Positions 49,801 through 62,240 of a stretch of DNA of 64,000 bases are shown here, in pieces. The position numbers and the translations under genes are program-made. Location of the stretch: contig CANTUZ010000014.1 of the NCBI GenBank assembly GCA_947846985.1, positions 8,911,837 through 8,975,836 of the forward strand. The letters are read 5' to 3'. The DNA comes from Fratercula arctica (taxonomy: Eukaryota > Chordata > Aves > Charadriiformes > Alcidae). Numbering within the stretch: the stretch's first letter is position 1; each line of letters opens with the position of its first letter. The notes beneath the pieces were generated by a model. That model had not been told where the DNA came from. It worked only from the letters and a program-made list of their open reading frames with translations, and made no database searches.

Positions 49801-52800
49801 ACCTGTGTGGAGATGACAGTGCTGGGGGTGGCTCCAGTGGTGGAGAAGGAAGTAGCTGAGTCTCCCGTGGTGGTCACAGAAGCCATGGAGGTCACCTCTG
49901 TGGAGGTGAGAACGGTGGAGGAGGCTCCAGTGGTCGGGGAAGAAGTAGAGAAGTCTCCTGAGGTGGTGGGGGCTCCTGTGGAGGTCACCTCTGTGAAGAT
50001 GACAGTGCTGGGGGTGACACCAGTGGTGGAGAAAGACGTGGATAAGTCCCCTGAGGTGGTCACGGAAGCCTTGGAGGTCACCTCTGTGGAGGTGAGAGCA
50101 CTGGAGGTGGCAGCGGTGGTCGGGAAGGAAGTAGACAAGTCTCCAGAGGTGGTGAGGGCTTCTGTGGAGGTCACCTCTGTGGAGATGACAGAGCTGGGAG
50201 TGGCCTCAGTGGTCGATAGGACCGTGCTGAGTTCTTCTGAGGTGGTGGGGGCTTCTGTGGAGGTGAGAGCAGTGGAGGTGGACCCAGCAGTGGAGAAGTC
50301 TCCTGAGATGGTGGGGGTTACAGAGGTGGTCACCCCTGTGGAGATGACAGTGCTGGGGGTAGATCCAGTGGTGGAGAAGGAAGTGGATAAGTCTCCTGAG
50401 GTGGTCATGGAAGCCGTGGAGGTCACCTCTGTGGAGGTGGGAGCAGTGGAGGGGGCTCCAGTGGTCGGGAAGGAAGTAGACAAGTCTCCAGAGGTGGTGG
50501 GGGCTCCTGTGGAGGTCACCTCTGTGAAGATGACAGTGCTGGGGGTGGCTCCTGTGGTCCAGAAGGAAGTGGATAAGTCTCCTGAGGTGGCTGGGGATGA
50601 CACTGAGGTCACCTCTGCGGTGGTGAGTACAGAGGAGGTGGCTCCAGGGGTAGTGAATGGCGTGGAGATGCCTTCTGACGTGGCGGGGACTTCTGTGGAG
50701 GTCACCTCAGTGGAGATGACAGTGCTGGGGGTGGCTCCAGTGGTCAAGGAAGAAGTGGATGAGTCTCCGGTGGTGGTCGTGGAAGCCATGGAGGTCACCT
50801 CGGGGGAGGTGGAGGTGGCACCAGGGGTAGAGAAGAGCGTGGCGGCATCTTCTGAGGTGGTGGGGGCTTCTGTGGACGTCACCTGTGTGGAGATGAGAGT
50901 GCTCAGGGTGACACCAGTGGTCGAGAAGGAAGTGGATGAGTCTCCTGAGGTGGTCGTGGAAGCCATGGAGGTCACCTCTGTGGAGGTGGGAGCAGTGGAG
51001 GTGGCTCCAGGGGTAGTGAATGGCGTGGAGATGCCTTCGGAGGTGGTGGGGGCTGTTGAGGAGGTCACCTGTGTGGAGATGACAGTGCTGGGGGTGGCTC
51101 CAGTGGTGGAGAAGGAAGTAGCTGAGTCTCCCGTGGTGGTCACAGAAGCCATGGAGGTCACCTCTGTGGAGGTGAGAACGGTGGAGGAGGCTCCAGTGGT
51201 CGGGGAAGAAGTAGAGAAGTCTCCTGAGGTGGTGGGAGGTGTCATGGACGTCACCTCTGTGGTGGTGGCTCCAGTGGAGGTGGGTCCAGTGGTGGAGAAG
51301 GAAGTAGATGAGTCTCCTGTGGGGGTTGTGGAAGCCATGGAGGTCACCTCGGGGGAGGTGGGGGTGGCACCAGGGGTAGAGAAGAGCGTGGAGGCATCTT
51401 CTGAGGTGGTGGGGACTCCTGTGGAGGTCACCTGTGTGGAGATGAGAGTGCTCGGGGTGACACCAGTGGTGGAGAAAGACATGGATAAGTCCCCTGAGGT
51501 GGTCACGGAAGCCTTGGAGGTCACCTCTGTGGAGGTGAGAGCAGTGGAGGTGGGTCCAGTGGACCAGAAGGGAGTGGAGGACTCTGCTGTGGTGGTTGAT
51601 GATCCCATGGAGGTCACCTCTGTGGAGGTGAGAGCAGTGGAGGTGGGTCCAGTGGACCAGAAGGGAGTGGAGGACTCTGCTGTGGTGGTTGATGATCCCA
51701 TGGAGGTCACCTCTGTGGAGGTGACAGCAGTGGAGGTGGGTCCAGTGGACCAGAAGGGAGTGGAGGACTCTGCTGTGGTGGTTGATGATCCCATGGAGGT
51801 CACCTCTGTGGAGGTGAGAGCAGTGGAGGTGGGTCCAGTGGACCAGAAGGGAGTGGAGGACTCTGCTGTGGTGGTTGATGATCCCATGGAGGTCACCTCT
51901 GTGGAGGTGACAGCAGTGGAGGTGGGTCCAGTGGACCCGAAGGGAGTGGAGGACTCTGCTGTGGTGGTTGATGATCCCACGGAGGTCACCTCTGTGGAGG
52001 TGACAGCACTGGAGGTGGCTCCTGTGGTCCAGAAGGAAGTGGATAAGTCTCCTGAGGTGGCTGGGGATGACACTGAGGTCACCTCTGCGGTGGTGAGTAC
52101 AGAGGAGGTGGCTCCAGGGGTAGTGAATGGCGTGGAGATGCCTTCTGACGTGGCGGGGACTTCTGTGGAGGTCACCTCAGTGGAGATGACAGTGCTGGGG
52201 GTGGCTCCAGTGGTCAAGGAAGAAGTGGATGAGTCTCCGGTGGTGGTCGTGGAAGCCATGGAGGTCACCTCGGGGGAGGTGGAGGTGGCTCCAGGGGTAG
52301 AGAAGAGCGTGGCGGCATCTTCTGAGGTGGTGGGGGCTTCTGTGGACGTCACCTGTGTGGAGATGAGAGTGCTCAGGGTGACACCAGTGGTCGAGAAGGA
52401 AGTGGATGAGTCTCCTGAGGTGGTCGTGGAAGCCATGGAGGTCACCTCTGTGGAGGTGGGAGCAGTGGAGGTGGCTCCAGGGGTAGTGAATGGCGTGGAG
52501 ATGCCTTCGGAGGTGGTGGGGGCTGTTGAGGAGGTCACCTGTGTGGAGATGACAGTGCTGGGGGTGGCTCCAGTGGTGGAGAAGGAAGTAGCTGAGTCTC
52601 CCGTGGTGGTCACAGAAGCCATGGACATCACCTCTGTGGAGCTGAGAACGGTGGAGGAGGCTCCAGTGGTCGGGGAAGAAGTAGAGAAGTCTCCTGAGGT
52701 GGTGGGAGGTGTCATGGACGTCACCTCTGTGGTGGTGGCTCCAGTGGAGGTGGGTCCAGTGGTGGAGAAGGAAGTAGATGAGTCTCCTGTGGGGGTTGTG

Positions 52801-55800
52801 GAAGCCATGGAGGTCACCTCGGGGGAGGTGGGGGTGGCACCAGGGGTAGAGAAGAGCGTGGAGGCATCTTCTGAGGTGGTGGGGACTCCTGTGGAGGTCA
52901 CCTGTGTGGAGATGAGAGTGCTCGGGGTGACACCAGTGGTGGAGAAAGACATGGATAAGTCCCCTGAGGTGGTCACGGAAGCCTTGGAGGTCACCTCTGT
53001 GGAGGTGAGAGCAGTGGAGGTGGGTCCAGTGGACCAGAAGGGAGTGGAGGACTCTGCTGTGGTGGTTGATGATCCCATGGAGGTCACCTCTGTGGAGGTG
53101 ACAGCAGTGGAGGTGGGTCCAGTGGACCAGAAGGGAGTGGAGGACTCTGCTGTGGTGGTTGATGATCCCATGGAGGTCACCTCTGTGGAGGTGAGAGCAG
53201 TGGAGGTGGGTCCAGTGGACCAGAAGGGAGTGGAGGACTCTGCTGTGGTGGTTGATGATCCCACGGAGGTCACCTCTGTGGAGGTGACAGCAGTGGAGGT
53301 GGGTCCAGTGGACCCGAAGGGAGTGGAGGACTCTGCTGTGGTGGTTGATGATCCCACGGAGGTCACCTCTGTGGAGGTGACAGCACTGGAGGTGGCTCCT
53401 GTGGTCCAGAAGGAAGTGGATAAGTCTCCTGAGGTGGCTGGGGATGACACTGAGGTCACCTCTGCGGTGGTGAGTACAGAGGAGGTGGCTCCAGGGGTAG
53501 TGAATGGCGTGGAGATGCCTTCTGAGGTGGTGGGGGCTTCTGTGGAGGTGAGAGCAGTGGAGGTGGACCCAGCAGTGGAGAAGTCTCCTGAGATGGTGGG
53601 GGTTACAGAGGTGGTCACCCCTGTGGAGATGACAGTGCTGGGGGTAGATCCAGTGGTGGAGAAGGAAGTGGATAAGTCTCCTGAGGTGGTCATGGAAGCC
53701 GTGGAGGTCACCTCTGTGGAGGTGGGAGCAGTGGAGGGGGCTCCAGTGGTCGGGAAGGAAGTAGACAAGTCTCCAGAGGTGGTGGGGGCTCCTGTGGAGG
53801 TCACCTCTGTGAAGATGACAGTGCTGGGGGTGGCTCCTGTGGTCCAGAAGGAAGTGGATAAGTCTCCTGAGGTGGCTGGGGATGACACTGAGGTCACCTC
53901 TGCGGTGGTGAGTACAGAGGAGGTGGCTCCAGGGGTAGTGAATGGCGTGGAGATGCCTTCTGACGTGGCGGGGACTTCTGTGGAGGTCACCTCAGTGGAG
54001 ATGACAGTGCTGGGGGTGGCTCCAGTGGTCAAGGAAGAAGTGGATGAGTCTCCGGTGGTGGTCGTGGAAGCCATGGAGGTCACCTCGGGGGAGGTGGAGG
54101 TGGCTCCAGGGGTAGAGAAGAGCGTGGCGGCATCTTCTGAGGTGGTGGGGGCTTCTGTGGACGTCACCTGTGTGGAGATCAGAGTGCTCAGGGTGACACC
54201 AGTGGTCGAGAAGGAAGTGGATGAGTCTCCTGAGGTGGTCGTGGAAGCCATGGAGGTCACCTCTGTGGAGGTGGGAGCAGTGGAGGTGGCTCCAGGGGTA
54301 GTGAATGGCGTGGAGATGCCTTCGGAGGTGGTGGGGGCTGTTGAGGAGGTCACCTGTGTGGAGATGACAGTGCTGGGGGTGGCTCCAGTGGTGGAGAAGG
54401 AAGTAGCTGAGTCTCCCGTGGTGGTCACAGAAGCCATGGAGGTCACCTCTGTGGAGGTGAGAACGGTGGAGGAGGCTCCAGTGGTCGGGGAAGAAGTAGA
54501 GAAGTCTCCTGAGGTGGTGGGAGGTGTCATGGACGTCACCTCTGTGGTGGTGGCTCCAGTGGAGGTGGGTCCAGTGGTGGAGAAGGAAGTAGATGAGTCT
54601 CCTGTGGGGGTTGTGGAAGCCATGGAGGTCACCTCGGGGGAGGTGGGGGTGGCACCAGGGGTAGAGAAGAGCGTGGAGGCATCTTGTGAGGTGGTGGGGA
54701 CTCCTGTGGAGGTCACCTGTGTGGAGATGAGAGTGCTCGGGGTGACACCAGTGGTGGAGAAAGACGTGGATAAGTCCCCTGAGGTGGTCACGGAAGCCTT
54801 GGAGGTCACCTCTGTGGAGGTGAGAGCAGTGGAGGTGGGTCCAGTGGACCAGAAGGGAGTGGAGGACTCTGCTGTGGTGGTTGATGATCCCATGGAGGTC
54901 ACCTCTGTGGAGGTGACAGCAGTGGAGGTGGGTCCAGTGGACCAGAAGGGAGTGGAGGACTCTGCTGTGGTGGTTGATGATCCCATGGAGGTCACCTCTG
55001 TGGAGGTGAGAGCACTGGAGGTGGGTCCAGTGGACCAGAAGGGAGTGGAGGACTCTGCTGTGGTGGTTGATGATCCCATGGAGGTCACCTCTGTGGAGGT
55101 GACAGCAGTGGAGGTGGGTCCAGTGGACCAGAAGGGAGTGGAGGACTCTGCTGTGGTGGTTGATGATCCCATGGAGGTCACCTCTGTGGAGGTGACAGCA
55201 CTGGAGGTGGCTCCTGTGGTCCAGAAGGAAGTGGATAAGTCTCCTGAGGTGGCTGGGGATGACACTGAGGTCACCTCTGCGGTGGTGAGTACAGAGGAGG
55301 TGGCTCCAGGGGTAGTGAATGGCGTGGAGATGCCTTCTGAGGTGGTGGGGGCTTCTGTGGAGGTGAGAGCAGTGGAGGTGGACCCAGCAGTGGAGAAGTC
55401 TCCTGAGATGGTGGGCGTTACAGAGGTGGTCACCCCTGTGGAGATGACAGTGCTGGGGGTAGATCCAGTGGTGGAGAAGGAAGTAGCTGAGTCTCCCGTG
55501 GTGGTCACAGAAGCCATGGAGGTCACCTCTGTGGAGGTGGGAGCAGTGGAGGGGGCTCCAGTGGTCGGGGAAGAAGTAGAGAAGTCTCCTGAGGTGGTGG
55601 GAGGTGTCATGGACGTCACCTCTGTGGTGGTGGCTCCAGTGGAGGTGGGTCCAGTGGTGGAGAAGGAAGTAGATGAGTCTCCTGTGGGGGTTGTGGAAGC
55701 CATGGAGGTCACCTCGGGGGAGGTGGGGGTGGCACCAGGGGTAGAGAAGAGCGTGGAGGCATCTTGTGAGGTGGTGGGGACTCCTGTGGAGGTCACCTGT

Positions 55801-58800
55801 GTGGAGATGAGAGTGCTCGGGGTGACACCAGTGGTGGAGAAAGACGTGGATAAGTCCCCTGAGGTGGTCACGGAAGCCTTGGAGGTCACCTCTGTGGAGG
55901 TGAGAGCACTGGAGGTGGCAGCGGTGATCGGGAAGGAAGTAGACAAGTCTCCAGAGGTGGTGAGGGCTTCTGTGGAGGTCACCTCTGTGGAGATGACAGA
56001 GCTGGGAGTGGCCTCAGTGGTCGATAGGACCGTGCTGAGTTCTTCTGAGGTGGTGGGGGCTTCTGTGGAGGTGAGAGCAGTGGAGGTGGACCCAGCAGTG
56101 GAGAAGTCTCCTGAGATGGTGGGGGTTACAGAGGTGGTCACCCCTGTGGAGATGACAGTGCTGGGGGTAGATCCAGTGGTGGAGAAGGAAGTGGATAAGT
56201 CTGCTGAGGTGGTCATGGAAGCCGTGGAGGTCACCTCTGTGGAGGTGGGAGCAGTGGAGGGGGCTCCAGTGGTCGGGAAGGAAGTAGACAAGTCTCCAGA
56301 GGTGGTGGGGGCTCCTGTGGAGGTCACCTCTGTGAAGATGACAGTGCTGGGGGTGGCTCCTGTGGTCCAGAAGGAAGTGGATAAGTCTCCTGAGGTGGCT
56401 GGGGATGACACTGAGGTCACCTCTGCGGTGGTGAGTACAGAGGAGGTGGCTCCAGGGGTAGTGAATGGCGTGGAGATGCCTTCTGACGTGGCGGGGGCTT
56501 CTGTGGAGGTCACCTCAGTGGAGATGACAGTGCTGGGGGTGGCTCCAGTGGTCAAGGAAGAAGTGGATGAGTCTCCGGTGGTGGTCGTGGAAGCCATGGA
56601 GGTCACCTCGGGGGAGGTGGAGGTGGCTCCAGGGGTAGAGAAGAGCGTGGCGGCATCTTCTGAGGTGGTGGGGGCTTCTGTGGACGTCACCTGTGTGGAG
56701 ATGAGAGTGCTCAGGGTGACACCAGTGGTCGAGAAGGAAGTGGATGAGTCTCCTGAGGTGGTCGTGGAAGCCATGGAGGTCACCTCTGTGGAGGTGGGAG
56801 CAGTGGAGGTGGCTCCAGGGGTAGTGAATGGCGTGGAGATGCCTTCGGAGGTGGTGGGGGCTGTTGAGGAGGTCACCTGTGTGGAGATGACAGTGCTGGG
56901 GGTGGCTCCAGTGGTGGAGAAGGAAGTAGCTGAGTCTCCCGTGGTGGTCACAGAAGCCATGGACATCACCTCTGTGGAGCTGAGAACGGTGGAGGAGGCT
57001 CCAGTGGTCGGGGAAGAAGTAGAGAAGTCTCCTGAGGTGGTGGGAGGTGTCATGGACGTCACCTCTGTGGTGGTGGCTCCAGTGGAGGTGGCTCCAGTGG
57101 TGGAGAAGGAAGTAGATGAGTCTCCTGTGGGGGTTGTGGAAGCCATGGAGGTCACCTCGGGGGAGGTGGGGGTGGCACCAGGGGTAGAGAAGAGCGTGGA
57201 GGCATCTTGTGAGGTGGTGGGGACTCCTGTGGAGGTCACCTGTGTGGAGATGAGAGTGCTCGGGGTGACACCAGTGGTGGAGAAAGACGTGGATAAGTCC
57301 CCTGAGGTGGTCACGGAAGCCTTGGAGGTCACCTCTGTGGAGGTGAGAGCAGTGGAGGTGGGTCCAGTGGACCAGAAGGGAGTGGAGGACTCTGCTGTGG
57401 TGGTTGATGATCCCATGGAGGTCACCTCTGTGGAGGTGACAGCAGTGGAGGTGGGTCCAGTGGACCAGAAGGGAGTGGAGGACTCTGCTGTGGTGGTTGA
57501 TGATCCCATGGAGGTCACCTCTGTGGAGGTGAGAGCACTGGAGGTGGGTCCAGTGGACCAGAAGGGAGTGGAGGACTCTGCTGTGGTGGTTGATGATCCC
57601 ATGGAGGTCACCTCTGTGGAGGTGACAGCAGTGGAGGTGGGTCCAGTGGACCAGAAGGGAGTGGAGGACTCTGCTGTGGTGGTTGATGATCCCATGGAGG
57701 TCACCTCTGTGGAGGTGACAGCACTGGAGGTGGCTCCTGTGGTCCAGAAGGAAGTGGATAAGTCTCCTGAGGTGGCTGGGGATGACACTGAGGTCACCTC
57801 TGCGGTGGTGAGTACAGAGGAGGTGGCTCCAGGGGTAGTGAATGGCGTGGAGATGCCTTCTGAGGTGGTGGGGGCTTCTGTGGAGGTGAGAGCAGTGGAG
57901 GTGGACCCAGCAGTGGAGAAGTCTCCTGAGATGGTGGGCGTTACAGAGGTGGTCACCCCTGTGGAGATGACAGTGCTGGGGGTAGATCCAGTGGTGGAGA
58001 AGGAAGTAGCTGAGTCTCCCGTGGTGGTCACAGAAGCCATGGAGGTCACCTCTGTGGAGGTGGGAGCAGTGGAGGGGGCTCCAGTGGTCGGGGAAGAAGT
58101 AGAGAAGTCTCCTGAGGTGGTGGGAGGTGTCATGGACGTCACCTCTGTGGTGGTGGCTCCAGTGGAGGTGGGTCCAGTGGTGGAGAAGGAAGTAGATGAG
58201 TCTCCTGTGGGGGTTGTGGAAGCCATGGAGGTCACCTCGGGGGAGGTGGGGGTGGCACCAGGGGTAGAGAAGAGCGTGGAGGCATCTTGTGAGGTGGTGG
58301 GGACTCCTGTGGAGGTCACCTGTGTGGAGATGAGAGTGCTCGGGGTGACACCAGTGGTGGAGAAAGACGTGGATAAGTCCCCTGAGGTGGTCACGGAAGC
58401 CTTGGAGGTCACCTCTGTGGAGGTGAGAGCAGTGGAGGTGGCAGCGGTGATCGGGAAGGAAGTAGACAAGTCTCCAGAGGTGGTGAGGGCTTCTGTGGAG
58501 GTCACCTCTGTGGAGATGACAGAGCTGGGAGTGGCCTCAGTGGTCGATAGGACCGTGCTGAGTTCTTCTGAGGTGGTGGGGGCTTCTGTGGAGGTGAGAG
58601 CAGTGGAGGTGGACCCAGCAGTGGAGAAGTCTCCTGAGATGGTGGGGGTTACAGAGGTGGTCACCCCTGTGGAGATGACAGTGCTGGGGGTAGATCCAGT
58701 GGTGGAGAAGGAAGTGGATAAGTCTCCTGAGGTGGTCATGGAAGCCGTGGAGGTCACCTCTGTGGAGGTGGGAGCAGTGGAGGGGGCTCCAGTGGTCGGG

Positions 58801-61800
58801 AAGGAAGTAGACAAGTCTCCAGAGGTGGTGGGGGCTCCTGTGGAGGTCACCTCTGTGAAGATGACAGTGCTGGGGGTGGCTCCTGTGGTCCAGAAGGAAG
58901 TGGATAAGTCTCCTGAGGTGGCTGGGGATGACACTGAGGTCACCTCTGCGGTGGTGAGTACAGAGGAGGTGGCTCCAGGGGTAGTGAATGGCGTGGAGAT
59001 GCCTTCTGACGTGGCGGGGACTTCTGTGGAGGTCACCTCAGTGGAGATGACAGTGCTGGGGGTGGCTCCAGTGGTCAAGGAAGAAGTGGATGAGTCTCCG
59101 GTGGTGGTCGTGGAAGCCATGGAGGTCACCTCGGGGGAGGTGGAGGTGGCTCCAGGGGTAGAGGAGAGCGTGGCGGCATCTTCTGAGGTGGTGGGGGCTT
59201 CTGTGGAGGTCACCTGTGTGGAGATGAGAGTGCTCAGGGTGACACCAGTGGTCGAGAAGGAAGTGGATGAGTCTCCTGAGGTGGTCGTGGAAGCCATGGA
59301 GGTCACCTCTGTGGAGGTGGGAGCAGTGGAGGTGGCTCCAGGGGTAGTGAATGGCGTGGAGATGCCTTCGGAGGTGGTGGGGGCTGTTGAGGAGGTCACC
59401 TGTGTGGAGATGACAGTGCTGGGGGTGGCTCCAGTGGTGGAGAAGGAAGTAGCTGAGTCTCCCGTGGTGGTCACAGAAGCCATGGAGGTCACCTCTGTGG
59501 AGCTGAGAACAGTGGAGGAGGCTCCAGTGGTCGGGGAAGAAGTAGAGAAGTCTCCTGAGGTGGTGGGAGGTGTCATGGACGTCACCTCTGTGGTGGTGGC
59601 TCCAGTGGAGGTGGGTCCAGTGGTGGAGAAGGAAGTAGATGAGTCTCCTGTGGGGGTTGTGGAAGCCATGGAGGTCACCTCGGGGGAGGTGGGGGTGGCA
59701 CCAGGGGTAGAGAAGAGCGTGGAGGCATCTTGTGAGGTGGTGGGGACTCCTGTGGAGGTCACCTGTGTGGAGATGAGAGTGCTCGGGGTGACACCAGTGG
59801 TGGAGAAGGAAGTGGATAAGTCTGCTGAGGTGGTCATGGAAGCCGTGGAGGTCACCTCTGTGGAGGTGAGAGCAGTGGAGGTGGACCCAGCAGTGGAGAA
59901 GTCTCCTGAGATGGTGGGCGTTACAGAGGTGGTCACCCCTGTGGAGATGACAGTGCTGGGGGTAGATCCAGTGGTGGAGAAGGAAGTGGATAAGTCTGCT
60001 GAGGTGGTCATGGAAGCCGTGGAGGTCACCTCTGTGGAGGTGGGAGCAGTGGAGGGGGCTCCAGTGGTCGGGAAGGAAGTAGACAAGTCTCCAGAGGTGG
60101 TGGGGGCTCCTGTGGAGGTCACCTCTGTGAAGATGACAGTGCTGGGGGTGGCTCCTGTGGTCCAGAAGGAAGTGGATAAGTCTCCTGAGGTGGCTGGGGA
60201 TGACACTGAGGTCACCTCTGCGGTGGTGAGTACAGAGGAGGTGGCTCCAGGGGTAGTGAATGGCGTGGAGATGCCTTCTGACGTGGCGGGGACTTCTGTG
60301 GAGGTCACCTCAGTGGAGATGACAGTGCTGGGGGTGGCTCCAGTGGTCAAGGAAGAAGTGGATGAGTCTCCGGTGGTGGTCGTGGAAGCCATGGAGGTCA
60401 CCTCGGGGGAGGTGGAGGTGGCACCAGGGGTAGAGAAGAGCGTGGCGGCATCTTCTGAGGTGGTGGGGGCTTCTGTGGACGTCACCTCTGTGGAGATGAG
60501 AGTGCTCAGGGTGACACCAGTGGTCGAGAAGGAAGTGGATGAGTCTCCTGAGGTGGTCGTGGAAGCCATGGAGGTCACCTCTGTGGAGGTGGGAGCAGTG
60601 GAGGTGGCTCCAGGGGTAGTGAATGGCGTGGAGATGCCTTCGGAGGTGGTGGGGGCTGTTGAGGAGGTCACCTGTGTGGAGATGACAGTGCTGGGGGTGG
60701 CTCCAGTGGTGGAGAAGGAAGTAGCTGAGTCTCCCGTGGTGGTCACAGAAGCCATGGAGGTCACCTCTGTGGAGCTGAGAACAGTGGAGGAGGCTCCAGT
60801 GGTCGGGGAAGAAGTAGAGAAGTCTCCTGAGGTGGTGGGAGGTGTCATGGACGTCACCTCTGTGGTGGTGGCTCCAGTGGAGGTGGGTCCAGTGGTGGAG
60901 AAGGAAGTAGATGAGTCTCCTGTGGGGGTTGTGGAAGCCATGGAGGTCACCTCGGGGGAGGTGGGGGTGGCACCAGGGGTAGAGAAGAGCGTGGAGGCAT
61001 CTTGTGAGGTGGTGGGGACTCCTGTGGAGGTCACCTGTGTGGAGATGAGAGTGCTCGGGGTGACACCAGTGGTGGAGAAGGAAGTGGATAAGTCTCCTGA
61101 GGTGGTCATGGAAGCCTTGGAGGTCACCTCTGTGGAGGTGAGAGCACTGGAGGTGGCAGCGGTGGTCGGGAAGGAAGTAGACAAGTCTCCAGAGGTGGTG
61201 AGGGCTTCTGTGGAGGTCACCTCTGTGGCGATGACAGAGCTGGGAGTGGCCTCAGTGGTCGATAGGACCGTGGTGAGGTCTTCTGAGGTGGTGGGGGCTG
61301 TTGAGGAGGTCACCTGTGTGGAGATGACAGTGCTGGGTGTGTCTCCAGTGGTGGAGAAGGAAGTAGATGAGTCTCCTGTGGGGGCTGTGGAAGCCATGGA
61401 GGTCACCTCTGTGGAGTAGGTTGCAGTGGTGGTGACTCCAGTAGTCAGGAAGGAAGTGGAGGCATCTTCTGAGGTGGTGGGGGCTCCTGTGGAGGTCACC
61501 TCTGTGGAGATGACAGTGGCAGGGGTAGCTCCAGTGGTCGAGAAGGACGTGTATAAGACTCCTGAGGTGGTGGGAGGTGAGGTCACCTCTGTGGATGTGA
61601 CAGCAGTGGAGGTGGGTCCAGTGGTGGAGAAGACTGTGGAAAGGTGGAGCTTCAGGCATGAGGAGACCCTCCATTGTGTCCCCCAACCCACCCCACCCCC
61701 CTATGGAGGTCACCACCACCTTCACCTTCCTCCTCCTCCTCCTAAGACCATCATCCCGGCTTGTCCACGGACCCTGACCAACCTCCTCCCCATGTTCTCC

Positions 61801-61904
61801 ACCTTCCCCCCCCCCAACCTCTTCCCTCCTGGTGGGTCTCCAAACTCACCTGCCATCGTCCAGCCGAGGAGGACAGTCGTCCACCCCCGCGTCCTCCCCG
61901 CCAT
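37801..61904 (-). CDS. MUC17: Mucin gene A: giant SEA/EGF transmembrane mucin, MUC17/MUC3-like
   Basis: Eleven exons with matching phases: 61904-61850, 61633-40415, 40266-40159, 40050-39923, 39840-39782, 39702-39554, 39420-39352, 38821-38659, 38530-38369, 38218-37963, 37839-37801; 22,407 nt, about 7,468 residues. Exon 1 is a signal peptide (MAGRTRGWTTVLLGWTMA). Exon 2 is one 21,219-bp exon of Thr/Ser/Pro repeats (7,073 codons). Then come an EGF module (CWNGGTYNGIKCLC), a SEA domain over three exons with GSVVVEHQV at the self-cleavage site, a second Cys-rich EGF-like module, a membrane span (LVATVLFIICIVLTILLV) followed by RKRQRKYQ, and a tail ending KFITRL. The tail elements NFKPSL and KISRPKF match the end of human MUC17 (NFQPSL, KIRIQRP), and C-terminal TRL fits a class I PDZ ligand. 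Role: apical glycocalyx mucin of epithelium. One-to-one orthology with MUC17 rather than MUC3A or MUC12 is not proven, so treat the symbol as family-level. Array length depends on assembly quality. Confidence 0.92.
38880..39320. repeat. Gene A intron array (gggcaaggagctggtgg)
   Basis: Units on gtgggcaaggagctggtggt and ggggtgcactgggggctggt between the 69-bp and 163-bp exons of gene A. Not coding. Confidence 0.85.
39433..39455. repeat. GA dinucleotide microsatellite
   Basis: A (ga)n run just upstream of the 39420 acceptor on the minus strand, where it forms a long TC pyrimidine tract for that splice site. Confidence 0.9.
40437..41150 (-). repeat. Gene A 10-residue repeat array next to the EGF/SEA region
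   Basis: The membrane-proximal end of the giant exon switches to a 30-bp unit (plus strand ggaggtctcttgggtggtgg) encoding TTQETSTAPT and variants with Arg (SRAPTTTQGT). About 23 units with a few 3-base insertions. It differs from the ~30-residue units that fill the rest of the exon. Confidence 0.9.
47041..52692 (-). repeat. Higher-order repeat 1 in gene A, 2,736-bp period
   Basis: Landmarks recur exactly 2,736 bp apart (912 codons): 47041/49777, 47221/49957, 47821/50557, 48271/51007 and 49741/52477. Two nearly identical copies follow each other. The period is a multiple of 3. Confidence 0.85.
53521..59805 (-). repeat. Higher-order repeat 2 in gene A, 2,523-bp period
   Basis: Copies begin at 53521, 56044 and 58567, spaced 2,523 bp (841 codons). 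Checked landmarks 54181/56704/59227, 55321/57844 and 55921/58444 keep the spacing. About 2.5 copies are present, the third breaking off near 59805. Only scattered base differences were seen between copies. Confidence 0.85.
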
Positions 61905-62240
61905 GGACGTCTCCCTGCCCGTGTCCCTTCCCTCCCCGGTGCCACCAACCGACTGAAACCCGTGGCCGGGGGGTGGCTGGAGAAATATGATGACGTGGCG
62001 CGGGGTGGGGTGGGGGGGGCGTGGGGATGGCGCGGACCTTTGTCCCCACCAATACGGCTGTGGGGTAACGGTGACAGTGGAGGTGGAGGAGGAGGGTGTG
62101 ACAGCCATGGTGACACACGCGGTGGAGAACGTCACGGCATCGTCGCCGCGCCCGCTGGCGGGTGACGCTTCCTCCGCAGACGGGGGGTCACCCCTCGGGG
62201 GGTGGGGTGGGGTGGGGTGGGGGGGTTTGGTGTAGAGCTC
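61905..62240 (-). promoter_or_regulatory. Likely 5' leader and promoter of mucin gene A
   Basis: Single-copy sequence between the gene A start and a large minisatellite. It includes atgatgacgtgg at 61987-61998, with a CRE/E-box-like TGACGTGG core next to an A/T-rich patch about 80 bases before the ATG. No canonical TATA box. The call rests mainly on position. Confidence 0.3.

Larger units (their letters stand above)
41160..61633 (-). repeat. Gene A main PTS array of ~29-31-residue units
   Basis: About 20 kb of coding tandem repeat. The commonest 93-bp unit encodes 31 residues (STEVTSMGSSTTTAESSTPF then WSTGPTSTAVT); others, such as EVTSMASTTTSGDSSTSFST, are 28-30 residues. Dividing the length gives roughly 230 units. 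No stop codon or frameshift interrupts it. Thr and Ser dominate, with Pro and a regular EV pair, as expected of an O-glycosylated mucin rod. Unit types recur in a fixed order as higher-order repeats. Confidence 0.93.

Noticed and set aside
41551..61419. 6,622-codon plus-strand ORF as a giant protein gene
   Set aside because: It is the complement of the gene A PTS exon. It has no splice context, no domains and only a repeated Val/Glu pattern, while the minus strand shows a signal peptide, splice sites and SEA/EGF exons in phase.
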